Part shown: positions 51,592 through 60,600 of the stretch, in pieces
How positions within the stretch are numbered: position 1 is the stretch's first letter
Layout: each line of letters starts with the position of its first letter
Origin: Anaerococcus vaginalis
GTDB lineage: Bacteria > Bacillota > Clostridia > Tissierellales > Peptoniphilaceae
NCBI GenBank assembly: GCA_018363915.1
Contig: JAGZMY010000007.1
Span: 1 to 64,000, forward strand
Direction of reading: 5' to 3'
DNA: 64,000 nucleotides
The notes under the pieces: generated by a model
The model's input: the letters and a program-made list of their open reading frames with translations, nothing else
Told to the model about the DNA's origin: nothing
Database searches by the model: none
Program-made: the position numbers and the translations under genes

Positions 51592-52747
51592 AGATGAAAG
51601 CTTTGTTAAAGAGCGAATAGCCTATATTTATAACGAGCTTTTAAGAAATATAAATAAAGAGATACAGGGGCAAATTACAAGATTTTCTGATAGTCAAGGG
51701 ATATCTATAAACGAGGCTAGAAAAAGAGTTGAAAAGGCTGATGTTGAAGATTATAAGTACCTAGCCAAAACTTATGTAAAAGATAAAGATTTTAGTCAAA
51801 AAGCCAACCGAGAAATGAAGCTTTATAATATTACAATGCAACTTAATAGGCTTGAAATGCTTAATCAAATGGTAAGGCTTCACATCATCGGAACTGGTTC
51901 AAAGGTTGAAAATGAATTACAAGACCATTTGATAAAAGGTTCTATTGATGAGTACAAACGCCAAGCAAGTATTTTGGGACTGAATATAAACCAAACAGGA
52001 ATTGAAAGAAGGGCGAGGTTTATTGTTAATCAAGATTATCACAACGCCCATTTTTCCGACAGAGTTTGGCGAGATACGAGAGAATTATCTAGAAGAATTG
52101 AAAGAAATATTGAATCTGTTGTAATACAGGGCAAAAATCCGAGAGAATTTGCTAAAAAACTAAGGGATTTAGTAAGTAAGGATATTAAAAATATAACAAA
52201 TGCTACTGAAAGATTAGCCTATACTGAAAGCGGCAGGGTATGGATACAAACTCAAATTGAAGCATATAAAGACGGTGGTTACGAGTATTTGGAAATAATG
52301 ACAGAGCCTACAGCTTGTAGGCATTGTAGCCCTCATAATGGGGATATTGTGAAAATATCAGAAGCAGTTGAGGGAGATAATATCCCTTTATGGCATCCTA
52401 GGTGCAGGTGTACTACTGTTGCTTATTTTGATGATAAAAACTCTGATAAAAGTTATAATTTAGAGGATATGGGGTATAATAAGAATGAAGATAAACCTTT
52501 AAAAATTAGTCCTAACTCGTCCTTGGAAATAATTAATAGGGTAAAAAACGGTGAAATAAATTTGAAATCTAATCGTGGTCATTATGAAAAGCACGTGTCT
52601 GGAACTAAACAATATAATAATTACTTAAAAAATAGGAAAGAAAGAGGATGGGGTCCTCAAAATAGATTAACAATTTCAGAAGATAAAGTTCAAGAAATTA
52701 TTAATAATTTTCATGGTAGAGGAATAATTTATCATGGAAAAAAATAA
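51524..52747 (+). CDS. MuF head protein with C-terminal toxin-like domain
   Basis: The 407-residue protein has a MuF/SPP1 gp7 head morphogenesis domain (about 1-300; TERLAYTESGRVWIQTQIEA; CRHCSPHNGD; PLWHPRCRCTTV) followed by a region of another kind, INLKSNRGHYEKHVSGTKQY ... KERGWGPQNRLTIS ... IINNFHGRGIIY, which resembles polymorphic toxin type 50 (Ntox50). It stops in a seven-A run at 52738-52744; one fewer A would continue in the frame of the next gene, whose GTHIVP ending completes the domain. ATG 51524 follows GGAG. Confidence 0.8.
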   Translation: MSTTSKEYWRRREYQNLLKSKNRDESFVKERIAYIYNELLRNINKEIQGQITRFSDSQGISINEARKRVEKADVEDYKYLAKTYVKDKDFSQKANREMKLYNITMQLNRLEMLNQMVRLHIIGTGSKVENELQDHLIKGSIDEYKRQASILGLNINQTGIERRARFIVNQDYHNAHFSDRVWRDTRELSRRIERNIESVVIQGKNPREFAKKLRDLVSKDIKNITNATERLAYTESGRVWIQTQIEAYKDGGYEYLEIMTEPTACRHCSPHNGDIVKISEAVEGDNIPLWHPRCRCTTVAYFDDKNSDKSYNLEDMGYNKNEDKPLKISPNSSLEIINRVKNGEINLKSNRGHYEKHVSGTKQYNNYLKNRKERGWGPQNRLTISEDKVQEIINNFHGRGIIYHGKK

Positions 52748-52898
52748 TCTTAATAAGTGGTTTGAAGAAGTTAATGTAGGGAAAAATATAGGTTACTATT
52801 ATTTAAAAGGAGTTGGATATCCAACAAGCAAGATAAGAATTTATTATGGGAAAAAAGGAACTCACATTGTACCAATAAGGGGTGATGACTTTGATTAA
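52734..52898 (+). pseudogene. C-terminal half of the split toxin domain
   Basis: The 54-residue frame (NNLNKWFEEVNVGKNIGYYY ... IYYGKKGTHIVPIRGDDFD) carries the expected end of the Ntox50 domain, displaced by one base relative to the MuF gene. It has its own ATG at 52734 but no ribosome binding site. It may be the result of an A-run frameshift mutation, a slippage-controlled switch or a sequencing error. Confidence 0.6.
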
Positions 52899-53097
52899 TT
52901 GGGAAGAAGCTGAAAATGCTAAAAAAATAAAGATAAAATTATATGATGGTAAAGAAATTTTGGCGTCTGGAAATGGTCTTGAAATCGGTGAAGATATTGG
53001 AGAAGATGATGACATATTTTTTGTAAGGACTAAAGATGGACCAGAGATGATTCCAGTATCAAGTATTAAAGACATAAAAATTGAAATATTAAATTAA
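52885..53097 (+). CDS. Candidate immunity protein for the MuF toxin
   Basis: The 70-residue acidic β-rich protein (KIKIKLYDGKEILASGNGLE; GEDIGEDDDIFFV; MIPVSSIKDIKIEI) resembles an LSM-like barrel. It overlaps the toxin tail by 14 bp and ends at a terminator, the usual toxin-immunity arrangement. AAGGGG precedes GTG 52882/ATG 52885. The immunity role is inferred from place, size and acidity. Confidence 0.6.
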   Translation: MTLINWEEAENAKKIKIKLYDGKEILASGNGLEIGEDIGEDDDIFFVRTKDGPEMIPVSSIKDIKIEILN

Positions 53098-53125
53098 GCA
53101 CACTAACGTTTGTTAGATGTGCTTT
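53096..53125 (+). terminator. Intrinsic terminator after the immunity candidate
   Basis: AGCACACTAAC pairs with GTTAGATGTGCT (one bulge), followed by five T. Confidence 0.9.
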
Positions 53126-53139
53126 TTAATTACAGAAAA

Positions 53140-53400
53140 ATGAAACTAACAATTAAATATTATCCAAAATTACCAAAAAGAAAATGGCTACTTAAAAGAG
53201 AGGGCGGTGCTTATGAGCAACACGCCCATTTTTTATGCAAGAAAGACGCTGAAAATGTTAGAAGATTAATTGATGGAAATAAGTATCCATATAACAAGAA
53301 ATACAAAATAGCAATGCAAAGGATACTGACAGAAGAAGAATTTAAAAAGCTTAATAAGAAGCAAAGATACTTTAATGTAAATAAAGGAATTAAATATTAA
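53140..53400 (+). CDS. Small phage protein, unknown
   Basis: The 86-residue very basic protein (KLTIKYYPKLPKRKWLLKRE; LTEEEFKKLNKKQRYFNV) starts at ATG 53140. It stands alone between two terminators, in the head gene cluster. The ribosome binding site is weak. No family recognised. Confidence 0.55.
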   Translation: MKLTIKYYPKLPKRKWLLKREGGAYEQHAHFLCKKDAENVRRLIDGNKYPYNKKYKIAMQRILTEEEFKKLNKKQRYFNVNKGIKY

Positions 53401-53404
53401 AACT

Positions 53405-53436
53405 AAGCGGGCAGGAGTATGCCCGCTTTTTTTTAT
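53405..53436 (+). terminator. Intrinsic terminator before the scaffold gene
   Basis: AGCGGGCA pairs with TGCCCGCT, followed by eight T. Confidence 0.92.
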
Positions 53437-53506
53437 TGTCCAAGCTTTAATGACGTAAAACTTTAAGGATAGTTAAGCATTACAACTTTAAATTATGGAG
53501 GTAAAA

Positions 53507-54094
53507 ATGGCAGACGAAAATAAAAACCAAGTTGAAGAAACCACAGAAGAAATCGAAGAAACAAAAGAAAAAAAGGTTGAGAATAAAGAGCCTGAAAAGA
53601 AATATTCTGATGAACAAGTAGACGAAATCATTAAGGAAAAGAAAGCTAAATGGCAAAAGCAACAAGATGAGAAAATCAAGGAGCTTGAAGAAGCCAGAAA
53701 GCTTGAAAAGATGAATGAAGATGAAAAGTTGAAGTACGAACTTGATAAGTACAAAAGAGAACTTGAAGAGTACAAGCAAAGAGAAAATCAATCAGCTATG
53801 GCAAAGGTTGCTAAAAATATGTTGATTGAACAAGGCTTCAATATTTCAGATGATCTTGTGAATAATCTTATAACTGATGAGGCAGAAACTACAAAAGAAA
53901 ATGTGAAAGATTTTGCAGGAATGCTCAAAGACTTGGTGGAAAAAGAAGTGAACGAAAGACTAAAGGGCAAAAGTCCAGAGGTTAAAAAAACAGGTGTTAA
54001 GTCAAGCCAAGGTCAAAGAAGTGAAATTTTAGGCATTAAAGATGCAGTTAAAAGACGTGAGGCAATGCTTAATCACCCAGAATTATTTAATTAG
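53507..54094 (+). CDS. Phage scaffold protein (DUF4355-like)
   Basis: The 195-residue protein is highly charged and mostly coiled coil (NQVEETTEEIEETKEKKVEN; KWQKQQDEKIKELEEARKLE), with a basic C-terminus KRREAMLNHPELFN that should touch the capsid protein. Length and position right before the capsid gene fit a scaffold. ATG 53507 follows GGAGG. Confidence 0.88.
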   Translation: MADENKNQVEETTEEIEETKEKKVENKEPEKKYSDEQVDEIIKEKKAKWQKQQDEKIKELEEARKLEKMNEDEKLKYELDKYKRELEEYKQRENQSAMAKVAKNMLIEQGFNISDDLVNNLITDEAETTKENVKDFAGMLKDLVEKEVNERLKGKSPEVKKTGVKSSQGQRSEILGIKDAVKRREAMLNHPELFN

Positions 54095-54103
54095 GAGGAA
54101 ATT

Positions 54104-54994
54104 ATGACAGTATTAGAAAATACTATGAATGCAAGCAACTATTTACAAGTTGCAGATCAAGATTTTGTAAATGTATTTGGAAATCAAATTGAATCTTTAC
54201 TAGAAATGTTGGGGATTCAAAGAGCTACAAAAATGAATATAGGGGATACTATTAAAACCTACAAATCTTCTGTAACACTTGCTGATGGAGAGGTAGCAGC
54301 TGGAGATGTTATTCCATTATCAACAACTAAAAGAGAACCAGACCAAACTTATACATTGGAATATAAAAAATACAGAAAATTAGTACCAGCAGAAGAAATC
54401 CAAAAAAGAGGATTTGCAGTTGCTGTTGCTGATACTGATGATCTTATGATAAGACAAATGCAAGAAAATATTAGAAATGACTTATTTACCCAAGTTAAAT
54501 CTACAAAGAAAACAGCCGACTCCTTTGGGGTTCAAGATGGATTTGCTAAGGCTTGGGGAAATGTAAACACAGCATTTGCAGGAGAAGGAGCAGGAACTAT
54601 TGTTTTTGTAAACCCTCTTGATGTATCTGATTATTTATCTAAGCAAAATATATCAGTTCAAACCGCATTTGGATTGACTTATTTAACAAATTTTATGAAT
54701 ACGACAACCACTATTGTAACAAGCCAAATACCAAAAGGCACAATGTATGCAACAGCACCTGAAAACTTAAATCTTTCTTATGCTAATGTATCTGGTGGAG
54801 AAATTGCTAAGGCTGGATTTGGGTTTACAAGTGATAAAACAGGAATAATTGGCATTACAAGAGAAGTTGAAAAAGACAGAATGTCTGTATCTACTTACGC
54901 TATGTATGCAATTAAATTATTTGCTGAAAGAACTGACGGTGTCTTTAAATTTAATATTAAAGAAGCACCAAAAGAAACAACTCCAGCAGCTTAA
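54104..54994 (+). CDS. Major capsid protein
   Basis: The 296-residue protein is Thr/Ala-rich with LQVADQDFVNVFGNQIESLL, GDVIPLSTTKREPDQTYTLE and TSDKTGIIGITREVEKDRMS. It occupies the slot after the scaffold and has the size of HK97-fold capsids in related siphoviruses. RBS TAGGAGG 10 bp upstream. Confidence 0.88.
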   Translation: MTVLENTMNASNYLQVADQDFVNVFGNQIESLLEMLGIQRATKMNIGDTIKTYKSSVTLADGEVAAGDVIPLSTTKREPDQTYTLEYKKYRKLVPAEEIQKRGFAVAVADTDDLMIRQMQENIRNDLFTQVKSTKKTADSFGVQDGFAKAWGNVNTAFAGEGAGTIVFVNPLDVSDYLSKQNISVQTAFGLTYLTNFMNTTTTIVTSQIPKGTMYATAPENLNLSYANVSGGEIAKAGFGFTSDKTGIIGITREVEKDRMSVSTYAMYAIKLFAERTDGVFKFNIKEAPKETTPAA

Positions 54995-55012
54995 ACAAGA
55001 TAGGTGGTAAGT

Positions 55013-55345
55013 ATGGATAATTTTAAGATGTATGAAAATTTAATAGGAGATATTGATAAGGACTTGATACAGTCAATCGAAGATTTGCAAAAAGCAAAAA
55101 TGATTGATGTAATGAGTTCTTTTTTAGTCCTTAAAGAAATACCTGATGAGCTTAATTATATTCTTGTGGAACTTACCATCTATAGATTTAACAAAATAGG
55201 CTCTGAGGGAATGACTTCTGAATCCAAAACAGCAGGAACTGAATCCTATGATCCAAATTATGAAGATAAACTACTAAATAAGTGCCTTGACTATGCAAAA
55301 AATTCTAGTGGACTACAAGCCAAATGGGGAGTGAAGCTCTTATGA
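55013..55345 (+). CDS. Head-tail connector (adaptor) protein
   Basis: The 110-residue helical protein (YENLIGDIDKDLIQSIEDLQ; ELTIYRFNKIGSEGMTSESK) resembles gp6/gp15-type adaptors that join portal and tail. ATG 55013 follows GGTGG. Confidence 0.8.
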   Translation: MDNFKMYENLIGDIDKDLIQSIEDLQKAKMIDVMSSFLVLKEIPDELNYILVELTIYRFNKIGSEGMTSESKTAGTESYDPNYEDKLLNKCLDYAKNSSGLQAKWGVKLL

Positions 55346-55635
55346 GATTTGATACAAAAGTTATTTTTATAAAAAAGGGCGAAGAAAAATATAACCCTCA
55401 AATTGGTGGAATGGAAGCTACAGAAACAAGGAATATTAAATTTTGTTCTTATAGGTCTGTAAGCCTTAAAGAGCAAAACGAGTTATTCTCTAAAGTTGAT
55501 GTTGGTGCTATTAGTTTAGTAGTTAAGGGAAAAAGTCCTGACTATGATTATGTGATTTTAAAGGATAAAAAATACAAGGTTTTAGCCAAAGAAACTTTTA
55601 GACAAAAGACAGGATATGTGGTGGGGGAAATATGA
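55342..55635 (+). CDS. Head closure protein
   Basis: The 97-residue β-rich protein (DTKVIFIKKGEEKYNPQIGG) sits in the gp16-like stopper position. Overlaps of 4 bp on both sides show tight coupling. Confidence 0.75.
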   Translation: MRFDTKVIFIKKGEEKYNPQIGGMEATETRNIKFCSYRSVSLKEQNELFSKVDVGAISLVVKGKSPDYDYVILKDKKYKVLAKETFRQKTGYVVGEI

Positions 55636-55988
55636 AAATATCTATAAAAGGTACTGATTTATTGACCAAGCACTTATCAAAAATAAAAGACCTTGAATTT
55701 GCGAGAAAAACTGTTAAAAAGCATGGGGCAAAGTTGCAAAAGACTATGAAAGATAATGCTACACCGAAAAAAATCTTTGTTAAAGGATATTCAACTGGAG
55801 AAACAAAGAGGTCAATTTCTTTAGAAACTATTGATAATGGACTTACTGTTGTTGTTGCACCTAATACTGAATATGCAGCTTATGTTGAATATGGGACAAG
55901 ATTTATGGAGGCAGAACCTTTTGTTAAGCCTTCTTTAGACAGCGTAGAAAGTGGATTTATTGAAGACTTAGAAAAGATGGATAAGTGA
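55632..55988 (+). CDS. HK97 gp10-like tail completion protein
   Basis: The 118-residue protein has KAHGAKLQKTM-type (KKHGAKLQKTMKDNAT), STGETKRSISLETIDNG and TEYAAYVEYGTRFMEAEPFV, the clear gp10 signature. It completes the head-tail joint. Confidence 0.92.
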   Translation: MKISIKGTDLLTKHLSKIKDLEFARKTVKKHGAKLQKTMKDNATPKKIFVKGYSTGETKRSISLETIDNGLTVVVAPNTEYAAYVEYGTRFMEAEPFVKPSLDSVESGFIEDLEKMDK

Positions 55989-56353
55989 TGAACCAAGAAA
56001 TATATGATTTAATTTTTAAAAGAATACAAGAACTAGGGTATGAGTGTTACCCCTTTTTGCCAAAGGAGGGAACTACATACCCTTTTGTTGTATTAGGAGA
56101 GGTCGACCTTAAACCAAAAGCTACTAAGTCTTTTTCTTTAGGTCAAGCCTCTATTTTTATACACGTATGGACAAAAAAAGAATCGAGAAAAGAATGCGAA
56201 ACAATGTGCCAAAAAATCAGCCTTGCTTGCCACAAGTTTACAAGTCCTCATATATGGATTTTGCTTGATGGTTCTACAAGAGTTTTAGCTGATAATTCAA
56301 CAAACGAAACCCTTTGGCATGGAGTTTTGAATTTAACTTATAAATTTTATTAA
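55988..56353 (+). CDS. Tail terminator/minor tail protein
   Basis: The 121-residue protein (PFLPKEGTTYPFVVLGEVDL; FIHVWTKKESRKECETMC) fits the gp17-like DUF3168/tail terminator group by size and place. GTG 55985 is an alternative start. Confidence 0.8.
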   Translation: MNQEIYDLIFKRIQELGYECYPFLPKEGTTYPFVVLGEVDLKPKATKSFSLGQASIFIHVWTKKESRKECETMCQKISLACHKFTSPHIWILLDGSTRVLADNSTNETLWHGVLNLTYKFY

Positions 56354-56365
56354 GGAGTGAAAAAG

Positions 56366-56890
56366 ATGATAAAAGCAATTTATGGAAAAGATAAAATCTT
56401 GATGTTTAGACTTTTAGAAAATGCTACAAAAGAAAAAGCTACTAAATTAGCTTTGCAAACTGAACATACTTTATCATACGAAAACAACGTTGATACTACT
56501 CAAACAAAAGACGGTGCTATTACATCAAATGGTGGAATTGAAGTGTCTTTGGAAATAAACGCTATTGCAAGCCATGATGAAGTAAATGAAATGCTAAAGA
56601 AATCTGTAATTGAGCAAAAAGTATTGGAATGTTGGGAAATAGATTTGGCAGGAGAAGCACAAGAAGGTAAATATCCTGCAAAATATATGCAAGGAAAACT
56701 TGAATCTTGGGAAATGCCAGCAAATGTTGAAGATTTAGCTGAGATTTCTACAACAATGAAAATAGATGGAATACCACAAGATGGTTACGCAACTATAAGC
56801 AAAGACCAAGAAAAAGCAATTCTTTATGCTTTTAGAGATGTAACTATCTTTGATGACAAGGCAGAAACAACAGGAACAGAGGGACACTAA
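56366..56890 (+). CDS. Major tail (tube) protein
   Basis: The 174-residue protein (KAIYGKDKILMFRLLENATK; EHTLSYENNVDTTQTKDGAI; SWEMPANVEDLAEISTTMKI) matches TP901-1-type tube proteins. ATG 56366 follows AAGGAG. Its stop codon is part of a terminator stem. Confidence 0.88.
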   Translation: MIKAIYGKDKILMFRLLENATKEKATKLALQTEHTLSYENNVDTTQTKDGAITSNGGIEVSLEINAIASHDEVNEMLKKSVIEQKVLECWEIDLAGEAQEGKYPAKYMQGKLESWEMPANVEDLAEISTTMKIDGIPQDGYATISKDQEKAILYAFRDVTIFDDKAETTGTEGH

Positions 56891-56905
56891 AATAGTGTCC
56901 TTTTT
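56882..56905 (+). terminator. Terminator overlapping the tail tube stop codon
   Basis: GGACACTA (56882-56889) pairs with TAGTGTCC (56893-56900), followed by five T. Confidence 0.85.
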
Positions 56906-56930
56906 ATTTTATAAATTTTAAGGAGAATAT

Positions 56931-57320
56931 ATGAATTTAACAATAAATGGTAATGATTATGAATTAAATTTTGGTCTTAAATTTTGTAGGGAAATTTCCA
57001 AAGGTAGGTCAAAAAACGCTAATGGTATTGATATCAGATTAGGAATTGAAAATGCTACAACTGCTTTATATACGGGCGATGTTTTAATCTTGCCAGAGCT
57101 TATAAAGGCAGCAACTGCAACTTTAGATAAAAAACCAAGCGATAAGGATATTGAAGAATATTTGGATAATCACGAAGATTTAGGAAAGTTGTGTGATGAT
57201 TTTTTAGAGCAATTGAAAACTCAATCAGCGACCAAGAAGAAAGCCTTGCAAGTATGGGAGAGCATGAAGAAAGCAGAAAAAGAAGAGAAAGAAAAAGAGA
57301 GAGTAAAAAAGAACAAATAG
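56931..57320 (+). CDS. Tail assembly chaperone (gpG-like)
   Basis: The 129-residue protein (LTINGNDYELNFGLKFCREI) ends in a Lys/Glu-rich tail. It is the upstream product of a pair; a share of ribosomes shifts to the -1 frame at 57305-57311 to make the longer gpG-T form. Both guide tape-measure protein during tail building. Confidence 0.88.
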   Translation: MNLTINGNDYELNFGLKFCREISKGRSKNANGIDIRLGIENATTALYTGDVLILPELIKAATATLDKKPSDKDIEEYLDNHEDLGKLCDDFLEQLKTQSATKKKALQVWESMKKAEKEEKEKERVKKNK

Positions 57321-57679
57321 AGTCTTTACTCTATAAGGACTTAATTATCAATGGGTTAAGATATTTTTCCGACAGTATAAAAGAGCTTGAAAGAATGACT
57401 TTAGTTGCATTTTACATGATGTTTACAGCTTTTAGATTAAAAGAAATTGATAAGAAAAGAGATTTTATCGAGAATGAACTTTTAAAAAGAAAGCTAGAAG
57501 AAACTGAAACTAAGGGCAAAAAGACTTATTACGTTGTTAAAGATATTAAAGATATTTTTGATTATGAAAAGGCTGAGAAAAAGGTTCTTGGAGAAAAAAC
57601 GGAAGATGACAATACCTTTGATAGATTAAGAAATATCGCTAAAAATGTAAGAAATTACGAAAAGAAAGGTGGTGAATAA
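57254..57679 (+). CDS. Tail assembly chaperone, -1 frame extension (T part)
   Basis: The functional part runs from the shift site (57311) to 57679: EQIESLLYKDLIINGLRYFS ... DRLRNIAKNVRNYEKKGGE. The frame lies -1 to the upstream gene and has no good start of its own; the first ATG (57254) lacks a ribosome binding site. Product expected as join 56931-57311 plus 57311-57679. Confidence 0.85.
   Translation: MGEHEESRKRRERKRESKKEQIESLLYKDLIINGLRYFSDSIKELERMTLVAFYMMFTAFRLKEIDKKRDFIENELLKRKLEETETKGKKTYYVVKDIKDIFDYEKAEKKVLGEKTEDDNTFDRLRNIAKNVRNYEKKGGE
57305..57311 (+). promoter_or_regulatory. Programmed -1 frameshift site A AAA AAG
   Basis: In the upstream frame the codons are GTA AAA AAG; the heptamer A-AAA-AAG is a canonical slippery site, and shifting gives GAA CAA ATA GAG, the start of the T part. 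The zero-frame stop lies 9 bases further. Confidence 0.88.
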
Positions 57680-57680
57680 T

Positions 57681-60600
57681 ATGAGTTATAGAGTTGAAGC
57701 CATTCTTTCGGCGGTTGATTCTGGATTTACCTCTAAATTTAATCAGGCTACAAAATCGGTTGAGAAATTACAAAATCAAGCTAATAAAGTAAGTGGAGTT
57801 GCTTCTAAGATTGGAAATGCTACTGAAAGTATTGGTAGGAGTTTAACTACAAAACTAACTTTGCCATTAGGGGTCGCTTTTACTTATGCTGGTAAACAAT
57901 TTTCCGATTTTGAAACTGGACTTGTTGGCGTTGGTAAAACAACTAATATGGCTGGTAAGGATTTAAAGGGTTTTGGAGATGATATTGCAAAAATGTCTTC
58001 TGTTATTCCTGTATCTACAAATGATCTTTTAGGCTTGGCAGAAACTGCAGGTCAATTAGGTATTCATGGTAAAAAAGACTTATTGGAATTTACAAGAGTT
58101 ATGGCTGAGATGGGTTCGGCGACTAACCTTGCAGGCGAAGAAGGTGCAAAACAAATGGCAAGATTTGCCAATGTAATGGGTCTTGATGTAGGTAAAAGCA
58201 TAAGACAGGTGGGAAACTCCGTTGTTAGGCTTGGTAATAATTTTGCTACAAGTGAAGCTGAAATAATGGATATGTCCTCAAGGCTTGCAGCTTCATCTAG
58301 GCTTGTAGGAATTACAACTCCAAATGTATTAGGACTTGCAACTGCAATGTCTTCTGTTGGAATTGAAGCAGAAGCAGGTGGAACTGCTATGTCTACAGTT
58401 ATGACAAAAGTTGATAAGGCTGTAGCTAGTGGTGGAGCAAAATTACAAAACTTTGCAAAGGTTGCAGGAATGAGTGCAGAAGATTTTGCTGCTAAATGGA
58501 AATCAAAACCTACAGAAGCTTTAGAAGATTTGATGAAAGGTCTTGACAAAGCTTCAAAATCTGGTGGAAATATGAACCAAATTTTGGATATGTTAGGGAT
58601 TAAAGGTGTAAGGGAATCTAATGCAGTTAAATCTCTAGCTCAAAATCACGAATTATTATCAGAGGCTATAAAACAGTCAAATAATGCCTATAATCATGGA
58701 AATGATTTGGCAAAAGAAGCGGCGGAAGCTTGGAAAACTTTACACGCTAAATTAACGACCTTTAAAAATACTCTTGGAAACATAGCTAAAGATATATTTT
58801 CAATTGTTGCTCCTGCTCTTAAAGATATGGTTGATAAGGTCAATGAACTCGCTTCAAAATGGTTTGATTTATCAGATTCTTCAAAAAAAGCTATAGGAGA
58901 GATGGTATTAAAAATTGGTGGTCTTTTGGCTGCTATTGGACCAGTTTTATTGATAGGTGGAAAGATAACAAAAACTTTATCGCCTGTTATTGGGGGTTTA
59001 AGTCAAGTTGGTAATGCTTTTAAGATGTTTTCTGGTAGTGCAAGTAGTGCTTTAAATAGCTTTACTGGGGGAGCTTTAAGCTCTTTAGCAAAGAAAACAG
59101 AATTATCAGTTTTAACTGCTGGTGCTAAGTTAGCAAAATTAAGTCCTATGGTTGGGAAAGCTGTGTCCTTAGCAAATATAGGTATGCAAGCATTATTTCC
59201 TGCTGCTGTAATTGGTATAGCTTTAGCTGGACTTGGACTTTTATATTCTAAATTTGGCACACAAATTGATAAATTGTTGGAAGTAGCAAAAACAAAAGGT
59301 CCTGAAATAATCACTAATTTAGGAAATGGAATTGCCAATAAAATTCCTGATCTTGTAAATCAAGGGGCAACGCTTATTAATCATTTTGCCCAAGCATTGG
59401 CGGCAAATTTGCCAGCTATTTTGACTGCTGGAACTAATATAGTTATAGCTTTAGTCCAAAGTGTAGGTAATAATGCAGGTAAGCTTATTCAATCTGCTTT
59501 ATTGGTAGTTGGCTCATTTTTGCAAGGAGTTATGCAAAATTTACCTAGATTAATAGTTGCTGGTGTGACTTTAATAGGTCAATTATTAGTAGGAATTGTT
59601 CAAAATATACCAATGTTAATTGCTACTGCTGGAAGAATAATAGCAGGCTTTATTGATGGTCTAGGACAATCATTGCCTCAATTATTAGGATCTGGTATAA
59701 AAATAATCTTTGAGCTAATAAAAGGAATTGTACAAGCTATTCCACAAATTGTTTTAGCTGGAGTTGAAATAGTTATGACTCTAGGTAAGTCAATTCTTGG
59801 AGCTTTAGGAAATATTGGAGGAAAACTTGTTTCTGGTGTTAAAGGATTTTTTAAAAATATCTTTAGTCCAGGAAAAGAAGAAGCGACAAATACAAAAACG
59901 GATGTAGAAATAGAAATGAGTGGTTTAAGTAGTACGCTTGATGATATGACTAGTAGTCTTGGACCTAAGTTCCAACAAAACGCAAATCAAGCGAAAATTG
60001 GTTTTACATCAGAAATGTCAATGATGAGCCAAGAAACTCAAACAAAACTACAAGAAATGTCTAATGCTACAGGAATGAGTATGGACGAAATTGTTAGAAC
60101 AGTCCAAGAAAAAGGAGAGCTAACAAAGGGAAACTTGACAATAAAAGCTTCTGAAATGAATACTAACGTATCAGGCCAAACCGACCAAATGGCAAACAAC
60201 ATGATTAACTCTATCACTCGAGGAGTTGATGGAGCAAACACACAATTTGATGGTTTAAGTGCAAAACTTCCAACTGATGCAAGTGCAACTAATCAAGCTA
60301 CAGCAGGTCAATATGAAGATTTGGCAAATAGAATTACATCATCTACCGAACAAGCAAATTCAGCTGTTACAAGTGGAATTGATACAATAAATTCTAACTT
60401 TGAGATGAGACTTGGAACATTGCCTGCAAAGACAGATACTATTTTGATGAATGTATCTAATTCTTTTACAAATGCTTTTAATGCACTAGGTAAGGGCGTT
60501 GATAGTAATTTACAAAAAATCATTTCCGCTTATTCTTCTACAATGGCAAAGATGAACAGTATTTCAAATTCTGGACTTAATAATTTATCTAGTAGATTTA

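Noticed and set aside
58064..58549. 161-codon frame on the minus strand
   Set aside because: It is the reverse reading of the tape measure gene, without a ribosome binding site or recognisable domain.
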